DNA of 64,000 nucleotides from positions 1 through 64,000 of the forward strand of contig NZ_JBQCHS010000004.1 in assembly GCF_051954455.1 (NCBI RefSeq), read 5' to 3'. Each line of letters starts with the position of its first letter. The stretch's first letter is position 1. The DNA is from Pseudolysinimonas sp051954455. GTDB lineage: Bacteria > Actinomycetota > Actinomycetes > Actinomycetales > Microbacteriaceae. Below, piece by piece: positions 1-6,405 of this stretch. Under the pieces are notes generated by a model. It was not told the origin of the DNA. It saw nothing but the letters and a program-made list of their open reading frames with translations, and did not search any database. Position numbers and translations under genes: made by a program.

Positions 1-119
1 ATTGGGGGTGTTTGTGGCGCCCCGGGGGGCCCCCCCGTTTGTTTACTTGTTGCCCCTGGTGGCGCCGGCCGCGGCCCGGCGGTTGTTGGGCCGGGCCCCG
101 CGGTTCGCGGATGGTCGGA
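1..119. other. Window edge, GC-rich stem-loop region without a supportable gene
   Basis: This stretch lies downstream of the sugar-binding lipoprotein gene. It holds a perfect GGGGGGCCCCCC palindrome (24-35) and a stem GGCCCGGC (73-80) / GCCGGGCC (90-97) with a 9-nt loop. No T-run follows the stem on either strand, so a classical terminator is not shown. In YtfQ-type clusters an ATPase gene normally follows, but no start is visible before the window ends. The nested inverted repeats could also mark a poorly resolved contig end. Confidence 0.35.
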
Positions 120-1097
120 TCAGTACTTGCGCGTCGGCAGGGCCTTCGTGGCCGCTGCTTGGTCGAAGGCCTCATCCTTGGCGAGGTAGAGCTTGTCGAC
201 GCTCTTGCCGGCCACCACGTCCTTGACGACCTGCGCGACCTGGTCGCCGAGAAGCGGGTTGCACTCCACGACGTAGTTGAACTGACCCTGCGACAACGCG
301 GTCAGGCCGTCGTGCGTGCCGTCGATCGTCACGATCTGGATGTCCTTGCCCGGCGTGAGGCCGGCGGCCTTGATCGCGTCCAGCGCCCCGAGGCCCATGT
401 CGTCGTTCTGCGCGAACAGGATGTTGATCTTGCTGCCGTACTTCTGGAGGAAGCCCTCCATGACCGTCTTGCCCTGGGCGCGGGTGAAGTTGCCGTCCTG
501 CTGGTCGAGCACGTTGACGTCCGAGCCCTTCATGACCTTCTGGCATCCCGTGGTGCGGTCGTTGGCGGCGCTGGAGCCGGCGGTGCCCTGGAGGACGACC
601 ATGTTGGCGTTCTTGCCCTTGAAGTTGTCGACGATCCACTGGCAGGCCGTCTCGCCCTCCTTCTCGAAGTCGTCGCCGACGCGGGAAGTGATGTACTGCT
701 GGTCGGCCTTGTCGACGTCGCGATCCTCGAGGATCACCGGGATCTTCGCCTGCTTGGCCTGCTTCAGGACGTCGGTCCAGCCGGTCTCCACGACGGGCGC
801 GAAGACGATCGCCTGGGCGCCCTGCGTGATGAAGGAGCGGATCGCGGCGATCTGGTTCTCCTGCTTCTGCTGCGCGTCCGAGAAGGTCAGCTTGAATCCG
901 TTGGACGCGGCGAGGGACGTCTGGAGCGACTTGGTGTTGGCGGTGCGCCAGCCGCTCTCGGCGCCCTCCTGCGCGAACCCGACCTTGATCGTCTTGCCGC
1001 CGGCCGATCCCCCGGACGATCCGCCCGACGAGCAGCCCGCGAGGGCGAGGGTGGCGATGGCGGCGACGGCGGCGACCGCCAGAAGGCCCTTCTTCAT
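120..1097 (-). CDS. ytfQ: Sugar ABC transporter substrate-binding lipoprotein, YtfQ-like
   Basis: Encodes 325 residues. It starts with a lipoprotein signal peptide ending in L-A-G-C (Cys22), followed by a Ser/Gly-rich linker, so the mature protein should be membrane-anchored outside the cell. The body is a periplasmic-binding-protein fold of the ribose/galactofuranose class. Segments such as ESGWRT, DAQQKQENQ, APVVETGW and AQNDDMGLGA match the E. coli galactofuranose binder YtfQ closely from memory. The start ATG at 1097 is preferred over one seven codons upstream because AAGGGAG lies 8 nt before it. A LacI-type operator sits at 1167-1180 in the promoter region, implying sugar induction. Permease and ATPase partners would lie to the left, outside the window. 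The exact sugar is inferred. Confidence 0.9.
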   Translation of the reverse strand: MKKGLLAVAAVAAIATLALAGCSSGGSSGGSAGGKTIKVGFAQEGAESGWRTANTKSLQTSLAASNGFKLTFSDAQQKQENQIAAIRSFITQGAQAIVFAPVVETGWTDVLKQAKQAKIPVILEDRDVDKADQQYITSRVGDDFEKEGETACQWIVDNFKGKNANMVVLQGTAGSSAANDRTTGCQKVMKGSDVNVLDQQDGNFTRAQGKTVMEGFLQKYGSKINILFAQNDDMGLGALDAIKAAGLTPGKDIQIVTIDGTHDGLTALSQGQFNYVVECNPLLGDQVAQVVKDVVAGKSVDKLYLAKDEAFDQAAATKALPTRKY

Positions 1098-1166
1098 GTG
1101 TGTGACTCCCTTGTCCACGAACTGCGCAGCAGCTCTGCTGTCATCCGACCGTGTCGGCTTCGAAGA

Positions 1167-1180
1167 TGTTAGCGCTCACA
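1167..1180. promoter_or_regulatory. Predicted LacI-family operator upstream of the sugar-binding gene
   Basis: The sequence TGTTAGCGCTCACA is a near-perfect palindrome centred on the GC step AGCGCT. It matches the general LacI/GalR-family operator pattern TGTTAGCGCTAACA at 13 of 14 positions. It lies about 70 bp upstream of the ytfQ-like start, where bound repressor would block transcription. The cognate regulator is not in this window. Confidence 0.7.
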
Positions 1181-1302
1181 ACTTGTCACATTCCACCGCA
1201 AATATCACGGTTAAGTAACAAGACTGCCGCGGTATCGCTCCGTCGCTAGGACTGATGTCGCGGCGCGCCTTCGTCACATCCGCCCGCGGACAGGCCACCG
1301 AT

Positions 1303-1316
1303 TGTGATGAATCACA
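1303..1316. promoter_or_regulatory. Palindrome TGTGAT-GA-ATCACA, candidate transcription factor site
   Basis: Perfect 6-bp arms flank a 2-nt centre in the 280-bp region between rsmE and the sugar-binding gene, about 206 bp upstream of the latter's start. The half-site resembles CRP/GlxR half-sites (TGTGA...TCACA), but the spacing is 4 instead of the usual 6, so a GlxR site is not a clean match. A second regulator of the sugar transporter is one possibility. Confidence 0.35.
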
Positions 1317-1377
1317 TTCCGCCGCTGTCCGGGAACTCGATGCGACCGCCGCGCCTCGGCGCGGCCAGCGTCCGCTG

Positions 1378-2079
1378 CTACCAGCGACCGAGGCGCGCGT
1401 TCAGCACGGCCAGCGCGGCGGGTCCCGCTGTCGAGGTCCGCAGCACCTCCGCGCCGAGACGCACCGGCGTCCCGAACTCCAGTTCGCGGGGGCTGAGGCC
1501 GCCCTCCGGGCCGACCACGAGCGTCACGTCACCGGTCGCGGGCAGCTCGACGTCGGTGAGCGCGCGCTCCGCTGTGGGCTCGAGGACGAGGACCGTGCCC
1601 GGGAACGCCACGCCGAGCGCGAGCACCTCGGGCACGCGCGACCGGATGGACTGCTTGGCGGCCTCGCGCACGATCGCCGCCCAGCGGTCCCGGCCCTTCG
1701 CGGCCTTGGCGCCCTCCCACCGCGAGACGGACCGCTCGGCCTGCCACGGGACGATGCCGCTCACGCCGAGCTCCGTCGCCGCCTGCACGGCGAGCTCGTC
1801 GCGATCGCCCTTGGCGAGGGCCTGGGCGAGCCAGAGCCGCGGCTCCGGCGCCGGGTCGTGCCGGGTCTCCTCGACCTCGATCGTCAGCTCGCCGGGCGCG
1901 GTCGACACGACCGGGCCGCGCACGACGAAGCCGGATCCGTCGGCGATCGCGATCCGCTCCCCCGTCCGCACGCGGGCGACGCCCACCGCGTGCCGCGCCT
2001 CGTCGCCGCGGAGGGTCACACGCGCGCCGATCTCCGCATCCGCGGGTTCGAGCTCCGGATCCAGGTACAGCGACGCCAT
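1378..2079 (-). CDS. rsmE: 16S rRNA (uracil-1498-N3)-methyltransferase RsmE
   Basis: Encodes 233 residues, normal for RsmE. The N-terminal PUA-like region (about 1-75) is followed by a SPOUT methyltransferase domain. It has the S-adenosylmethionine-binding knot signature VVGPEGGLS and, near the C-terminus, a motif of the form LRTSTAGPAALAVLN, where most homologues have LRTETA. It is the last gene of hrcA-dnaJ-rsmE, the usual actinobacterial order. A 146-bp gap with strong hairpins separates it from dnaJ, so expression may be attenuated relative to dnaJ. No clear Shine-Dalgarno precedes the chosen ATG; homologue length supports it. Confidence 0.93.
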   Translation of the reverse strand: MASLYLDPELEPADAEIGARVTLRGDEARHAVGVARVRTGERIAIADGSGFVVRGPVVSTAPGELTIEVEETRHDPAPEPRLWLAQALAKGDRDELAVQAATELGVSGIVPWQAERSVSRWEGAKAAKGRDRWAAIVREAAKQSIRSRVPEVLALGVAFPGTVLVLEPTAERALTDVELPATGDVTLVVGPEGGLSPRELEFGTPVRLGAEVLRTSTAGPAALAVLNARLGRW

Positions 2080-2142
2080 GCGCCCAGCCTGGCACGTGGT
2101 AGCCGCGCCCACCCGTGGCATCCGCGGCCGGGAATCGCGCCG

Positions 2143-2211
2143 CGCGTGCGATTCGTGGCACGCGCCGAACGGAGTCGCGTCGCGGGGCGCGGTGCCGCGG
2201 GCCGCGACGCG
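2143..2211. terminator. Two hairpins in the dnaJ-rsmE gap
   Basis: Downstream of dnaJ on the minus strand there are two stems. CGCGTCGCGG (2176-2185) pairs with CCGCGACGCG (2202-2211). CGCGTGC (2143-2149) pairs with GCACGCG (2158-2164) around the loop GATTCGTG. There is no U-tract, which is common in high-GC Actinobacteria. They could attenuate read-through into rsmE or protect the dnaJ 3' end. The second hairpin resembles those at 53630-53692. Confidence 0.45.
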
Positions 2212-2225
2212 GCCGGACGCCGGGG

Positions 2226-3347
2226 CTAGATGTTGAGGAAGCGGTCGCGGAGCTTCGCGAAGAGTCCCTGCTGGAAGTGCGCGAACTCGGGCTTGACCGG
2301 CCGGCGGCTCGCGGCGAACTGCTTCATGAGCTCCTGCTCCTTGCTGTTCAGCCGCACCGGGGTCACCACCTGGATGCCGACCTTCAGGTCGCCGCGCCCG
2401 CCGCCGCGGAGGCGGGTGATGCCGCGATCCTTGACCGTGACGATGTCGGCGCTCTGCGTACCCGGCTTGATCTCGATCGCGACCTCGCCGTCGAGCGCCT
2501 GGAGCGACACGCTCGTGCCGAGGACGGCGTCCGTCATCTGCACCTCGAGCGTCGCCATCAGGTCGTCGCCGTTGCGGCTGAAGGTGTCGTGGTGCTTGAC
2601 CTTGACCTCGAGATAGAGGTCGCCGTTCGGCCCGCCCGCCGGGCCCGCCTCGCCCTCGCCGGGGAGGTGGAGCCGCATCCCGGTGTCGACGCCGGACGGC
2701 ACGTCCACGTGCACCGAGCGCTTCGCCCGCACCCGGCCCTGGCCGGCGCAGGTCGGGCAGGGGTTCGGGATGACGGTGCCGTACCCGCGGCAGGTGCCGC
2801 AGGGCGACGAGGTCATGACGTTGCCGAGGAGCGAGCGCACGGTGCGCTGGATCGACCCGGAGCCGCCGCAGATGTCGCACGTGACGGGCTGGGTGCCCGG
2901 CGCGCAGCAGGATCCCTGGCAGGTGGTGCAGAGCACGGCCGTGTCGACCTCGAGCTCGCGCGAGGTGCCGAAGACGACGTCGGCGAGCTCCACCTCGATG
3001 CGCAACAGCGCGTCCTGGCCGCGCTCGCGGCGCGACCGCGGCCCGTTGGTGCGGCCCTGGGCGGCGCCGAAGAACGTCTCGAAGATGTCGCCGAAGCCGA
3101 ACCCGGCCTGACCGCCCCCGCCGAACGGGCTGCCCGACCCGCCGAGGTCGTAGCGCTCGCGCTGCTCCGGATCGCTCAGCACGTCGTACGCGTGCGTCAC
3201 GCTCTTGAAGCGCTCCGAGGCCTCCTCGCTCGGGTTGACGTCGGGATGCAGCTCCCGCGCCAGCCGGCGGTACGCCTTCTTGATCTCCTCGGGGCTCGCG
3301 TCGCGCGAGACGCCGAGGGTCTCGTAGTGGTCCGTCACCGTTGCCAT
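2226..3347 (-). CDS. dnaJ: Chaperone DnaJ (DnaJ2 type)
   Basis: Encodes 373 residues. Domain order is J domain (about 5-70, with HPD in the helix II-III loop), a Gly/Phe-rich linker, a cysteine-rich zinc domain and the C-terminal substrate-binding domain. It stimulates the DnaK ATPase and delivers unfolded clients. Three zinc motifs are canonical (CDICGGSG, CGTCRGYG, CPTCAGQG). The first reads CTTCQGSC, with Cys in place of the final Gly. Its start shares one base with the hrcA stop (TGATG), so translation is probably coupled. This is the hrcA-linked paralogue typical of Actinobacteria; dnaK-grpE are not in the window. Confidence 0.95.
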   Translation of the reverse strand: MATVTDHYETLGVSRDASPEEIKKAYRRLARELHPDVNPSEEASERFKSVTHAYDVLSDPEQRERYDLGGSGSPFGGGGQAGFGFGDIFETFFGAAQGRTNGPRSRRERGQDALLRIEVELADVVFGTSRELEVDTAVLCTTCQGSCCAPGTQPVTCDICGGSGSIQRTVRSLLGNVMTSSPCGTCRGYGTVIPNPCPTCAGQGRVRAKRSVHVDVPSGVDTGMRLHLPGEGEAGPAGGPNGDLYLEVKVKHHDTFSRNGDDLMATLEVQMTDAVLGTSVSLQALDGEVAIEIKPGTQSADIVTVKDRGITRLRGGGRGDLKVGIQVVTPVRLNSKEQELMKQFAASRRPVKPEFAHFQQGLFAKLRDRFLNI

Positions 3348-4369
3348 CAGTCCTCACCGAGCAGCCGCGTGAGGTACCGCGCCACCGCGCGGACGGCCGC
3401 CATGTTGTTCGAGTAGTCCATGCGGGTGGGGCCGAGCACGCCGAGACGTGCCACGCTCCCCCCGGATGCCGTGTAGCCGCTCGCGACCACGCTCGTCTCC
3501 GCGAGCCCGTAGTCCGCGATCTCGCGGCCGATGCGGGTCTGCACCCCGTCGTCGTCGATCTCCATCTCGGAGAAGAGGCGCAGGAGCGTCACCTGCTCCT
3601 CGATCGCCTCGAGGACCGGGAAGATGCTGCCGCCGAAGTCGCCGTCGATGCGCGCGAGATTGGGAGTGCCGGCCATCACCAGCCGGTCCTGCCGGTTGGC
3701 CGCCACCTGCTCCCCGACGCTCGCGGCCACGGCTGCGACGACGTCGCGCCGCTCGGGGGCGAAGAGCTCGACGAGACCCGGGACCCGGGCGGCCGCGTCG
3801 GCCAGCGCGAGACCGCCCAGCTGCTCGTTGAACCGCTCGCGGAGCTCCGCCGCGAAGTCGGCGTCGACGGGGCCCGGCACCTCGATCAGGTGCTGGTCGA
3901 CACGCCCGGTGTCCGTGATGAGCACCGTCATGAGGCGGGTGGGCGCGAGCCCGACGACCTCGATGTGTCGCACGCGGGCGCTGCCGAACGAGGGGTAGGA
4001 GGCGAGCGCGACCTGGTTCGTCAGCTGCGCGAGGGTGCGGACCGTGCGCGCGAGGACGTCGTCGAGGTCGACGGCGTCGCCGAGGAAGGTCTCGATCGCG
4101 GTGCGCTGGGCGGGGGTCAGCGGGCGGAGGTCGGCCAGCTGGTCGACGAACACCCGGTAGCCCTTGTCGGTCGGCACCCGGCCGGAGGAGGTGTGCGGAG
4201 CGGCGATCAGCTCCTCCTCCTCGAGCTGGGCCATGTCGTTGCGGATCGTCGCCGATGACACGCCGAAGGCGTGCCGCTCCACGATGCTCTTCGAGCCCAC
4301 CGGCTCCCGGGAAGCGACGTAGTCCTGCACGATGACGCGGAGCACCGCGAGACCGCGTTCCGAGACCAT
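3347..4369 (-). CDS. hrcA: Heat-inducible transcription repressor HrcA
   Basis: Encodes 340 residues, full length. An N-terminal winged helix (about 1-75; ends in a segment like SSATIRNDMAQLEEE) precedes the GAF-like HrcA domain with its inserted dimerisation region. HrcA binds the CIRCE element to repress heat-shock genes and needs chaperonin for activity. CIRCE is present in its own promoter (4405-4431), so the operon hrcA-dnaJ(-rsmE) should be autoregulated. The ATG at 4369 fits family starts and has GGAGGG upstream; a much longer in-frame extension upstream crosses CIRCE and is not real. Confidence 0.96.
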   Translation of the reverse strand: MVSERGLAVLRVIVQDYVASREPVGSKSIVERHAFGVSSATIRNDMAQLEEEELIAAPHTSSGRVPTDKGYRVFVDQLADLRPLTPAQRTAIETFLGDAVDLDDVLARTVRTLAQLTNQVALASYPSFGSARVRHIEVVGLAPTRLMTVLITDTGRVDQHLIEVPGPVDADFAAELRERFNEQLGGLALADAAARVPGLVELFAPERRDVVAAVAASVGEQVAANRQDRLVMAGTPNLARIDGDFGGSIFPVLEAIEEQVTLLRLFSEMEIDDDGVQTRIGREIADYGLAETSVVASGYTASGGSVARLGVLGPTRMDYSNNMAAVRAVARYLTRLLGED

Positions 4370-4404
4370 GGCGCACCGCCCTCCGCTGCCGGGAAAAATG
4401 CTGT

Positions 4405-4436
4405 TTAGCACTCGGGGATTCCGACTGCCAATTGTA
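4405..4436 (-). promoter_or_regulatory. CIRCE element and -10 box of the hrcA-dnaJ promoter
   Basis: TTAGCACTC (4405-4413), a 9-nt spacer and GACTGCCAA (4423-4431) form CIRCE. The first arm is perfect; the second matches GAGTGCTAA at 7 of 9 positions. On the minus strand a TACAAT -10 box (4436-4431) abuts the element, so HrcA bound here would cover the transcription start. No convincing -35 is seen. Confidence 0.9.
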
Positions 4437-4457
4437 GCCGACGCGCGTTCACGAGAC

Positions 4458-4505
4458 CGTTGCCCCGCCGTTCTCGCAGCCGCTATCTTGTGGGGCGAGC
4501 TCGCC
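4458..4505 (+). promoter_or_regulatory. Promoter of the DUF4870 gene with a palindrome near +1
   Basis: TTGCCC (4458-4463) and TATCTT (4482-4487) are separated by 18 bp, a good sigma-A type promoter. The predicted start lies inside a perfect 16-bp palindrome, GGGGCGAGCTCGCCCC (4490-4505), which could be an operator or a 5' RNA hairpin. The leader to the ATG at 4602 would be about 110 nt. Confidence 0.5.
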
Positions 4506-4601
4506 CCGGGACCCGTTCCGGGATGCAACGAGCGCCAGCCCGTGCACCTCTGAAACGTGTCGGACGCCCTCCCGCATCCGCAGACGAAAGGCGACACCCT
4601 C

Positions 4602-5021
4602 ATGACCGATCCGTCGGCTCCCCAGCCCCAGCCGCAGCAGCCGACCCCGGCTGCGCCGTTCACCGAGGCGGAGGACAAGCAGTACACCGTCCTCGCCACC
4701 TTCCTCAACATCATCCTGCTGATCCCGGCCCTGGTGTTCTACCTCGGGTTCCGCGGCCGCGGACCGCGCCTCGACGCCCAGTCGAAGGAGAACCTGAACT
4801 GGACGATCGGCATCACGATCCTGGTCGTCGGCACCGCGATCCTGTCGGCGATCCTCGGGTTCATCCCGATCATCGGCGTCATCTTCGGCCTGCTGCTCGG
4901 CCTGGTCGGCTGGGCCGCCTGGATCGTCAACATCATCTTCTCGATCATCGGCGGCGTGAAGCTCAGCGGGAACCAGGTGGCGACCTACACCTACCCGTAC
5001 ACGGTGAAGTTCATCAAGTAA
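4602..5021 (+). CDS. DUF4870 domain-containing membrane protein
   Basis: Encodes 139 residues. A Pro/Gln-rich N-terminus of about 25 residues is followed by four hydrophobic segments with the DUF4870 pattern (EDKQYTVLATFLNI, then QSKENLNWTIGI). The function of the family is unknown; membership is by pattern. The ATG at 4602 is chosen over one 15 codons upstream because GAAAGG lies ahead of it and homologues start near the Pro-rich tract. It stands alone, with its own promoter and a strong terminator, convergent with hemW. Confidence 0.85.
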   Translation: MTDPSAPQPQPQQPTPAAPFTEAEDKQYTVLATFLNIILLIPALVFYLGFRGRGPRLDAQSKENLNWTIGITILVVGTAILSAILGFIPIIGVIFGLLLGLVGWAAWIVNIIFSIIGGVKLSGNQVATYTYPYTVKFIK

Positions 5022-5034
5022 CCGTCAACGTCGC

Positions 5035-5067
5035 GGAGCGCCGGATCCCCTCGGGGTCCGGCGCTCC
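5035..5067. terminator. Bidirectional terminator between DUF4870 gene and hemW
   Basis: GGAGCGCCGGA (5035-5045) pairs with TCCGGCGCTCC (5057-5067), with further C/G pairing inside. It sits between two convergent genes. Confidence 0.75.
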
Positions 5068-5090
5068 GTCGTTCGACGAGGCGCGTGGGA

Positions 5091-6308
5091 TCAGTCGTCG
5101 GTGAGGCGGCGCACGACCGCGTCGGCGAGCAGCCGTCCGCGCCGGGTCAGCACGATCCGCCCGCGGATGGCGTCCGCCCCGTCGACGAGCCCCTCGGCGA
5201 TGAGCGCGGCCACCGCCGAGCGGCCGTTCTGCTCGAGCGCCTCGATGGGCAGCCCGTCGGCGATCCGCGTGCCGAGGAGGATCCGCTCGAGCCGCACCGC
5301 GTCGTCGTCGAGCGTCTCGCGTCCCGCCGCGGGCGAGACACCGGCGGCGAGCCGCTCCGCGTAGGCGGCCGGGTGCTTGACGTTCCACCAGCGCACCCCG
5401 CCGACGTGGCTGTGCGCGCCCGGCCCGACACCCCACCAGTCCTGGCCCGTCCAGTACGCGAGGTTGTGGCGGGAGCGGTGGGCGGCGTCCGTCGCCCAGT
5501 TGCTGACCTCGTACCAGGTCATCCCCGCGGCGGTCAGCCGGTCGTCGGCGAGGTCGTACATGTCGGCCTGCAGGTCGTCGTCGGGCTCGGGCACGCGGCC
5601 GCGGGCGATGTCGCGGTGCAGGCGCGTCCCGGGCTCGACGATGAGGGCGTAGGCGCTCAGGTGGTCGGGGCGCTGCGCGAGCGCCAGGTCGACGGAGGCG
5701 GCCCAGTCGTCCAGCGACTCCCCCGGGGTGCCGTAGATGAGGTCGAGGCTCACCTGCAGGCCGGCGGCGCGAGCCCACTCGACGACGAGCGGGATGCGCT
5801 CCGGGTCGTGGGTGCGATCGAGCGTCGCGAGCACATGCGGCACGGCCGACTGCATCCCGAAGCTGACCCGCGTGAAGCCGGCGGCGGCGAGCTCCTCGAG
5901 GGCGGCGAGGTCGACGGAGTCCGGGTTCGCCTCCGTCGTGACCTCGGCGTCCGGTGCGAGGCCGAACCGATCCCGGATGCCGCCGAGGACCGCCGCGAGC
6001 TGCGCGGCGGGCAGCAGGGTCGGCGTGCCCCCGCCGAAGAACACGGTCCGGGCCGGGCGGGCCGCCGTCCCGAGCACCCCGACCGCGAGGCCGAGCTCGG
6101 AGAGCGCCTGCCCCGGGTAGTCGGACTGCTTGACGCCGCGGATCTCGTCGGCCGTGTAGGTGTTGAAGTCGCAGTAGCCGCAGCGCACCCGGCAGAAGGG
6201 CACGTGCACGTAGACGCCGAGATCCCGGGAGTCGGATCCGGCGAGCGCCGACGCCGGGAGCGCGCCGTCCGCGGGCGCGGGGTCGGCGATCGGCAGGGCG
6301 GACGGCAT
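5091..6308 (-). CDS. hemW: Heme chaperone HemW (radical SAM)
   Basis: Encodes 405 residues. The radical-SAM cluster motif CRVRCGYC (Cys39, Cys43, Cys46) follows VYVHVPF. The GGGTP motif for S-adenosylmethionine is present, and a C-terminal RHNLAYW segment matches the HNxxYW signature that separates HemW from coproporphyrinogen dehydrogenase HemN. HemW is known to transfer heme to respiratory proteins. The start at 6308 fits family length. The gene stands alone between two terminator hairpins. Confidence 0.93.
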   Translation of the reverse strand: MPSALPIADPAPADGALPASALAGSDSRDLGVYVHVPFCRVRCGYCDFNTYTADEIRGVKQSDYPGQALSELGLAVGVLGTAARPARTVFFGGGTPTLLPAAQLAAVLGGIRDRFGLAPDAEVTTEANPDSVDLAALEELAAAGFTRVSFGMQSAVPHVLATLDRTHDPERIPLVVEWARAAGLQVSLDLIYGTPGESLDDWAASVDLALAQRPDHLSAYALIVEPGTRLHRDIARGRVPEPDDDLQADMYDLADDRLTAAGMTWYEVSNWATDAAHRSRHNLAYWTGQDWWGVGPGAHSHVGGVRWWNVKHPAAYAERLAAGVSPAAGRETLDDDAVRLERILLGTRIADGLPIEALEQNGRSAVAALIAEGLVDGADAIRGRIVLTRRGRLLADAVVRRLTDD

Positions 6309-6330
6309 CCCGCAATTCTCGCCGACTCTG

Positions 6331-6372
6331 CGAAGAAGCCCTGTCGGGTTGCGGCCCGACAAGGCTTCTTCG
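6331..6372. terminator. Long hairpin downstream of the acyl-CoA dehydrogenase gene
   Basis: CGAAGAAGCC plus TGTCGGG (6331-6348) pairs with CCCGACA plus GGCTTCTTCG (6355-6372), broken by one mismatch, around the loop TTGCGG. It follows the minus-strand acyl-CoA dehydrogenase stop (6406) and precedes hemW, so it most likely ends that transcript. Confidence 0.7.
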
Positions 6373-6405
6373 TCGAATCGGGGGGGGAAGGGGGCTCGGC
6401 CCGTG

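Noticed and set aside
2..226. Short plus-strand frame at the left edge
   Set aside because: No start context or family; overlaps the 3' end of a clear lipoprotein gene and hairpin sequence.
1303..1316. Calling TGTGATGAATCACA a GlxR/CRP site
   Set aside because: Half-sites fit but the spacer is 4 instead of 6, so it is reported only as an unassigned palindrome.
1378..3357. Open frame joining rsmE to sequence across dnaJ
   Set aside because: The upstream part is Arg/Gly-rich shadow of dnaJ. RsmE begins at 2079 by homology.
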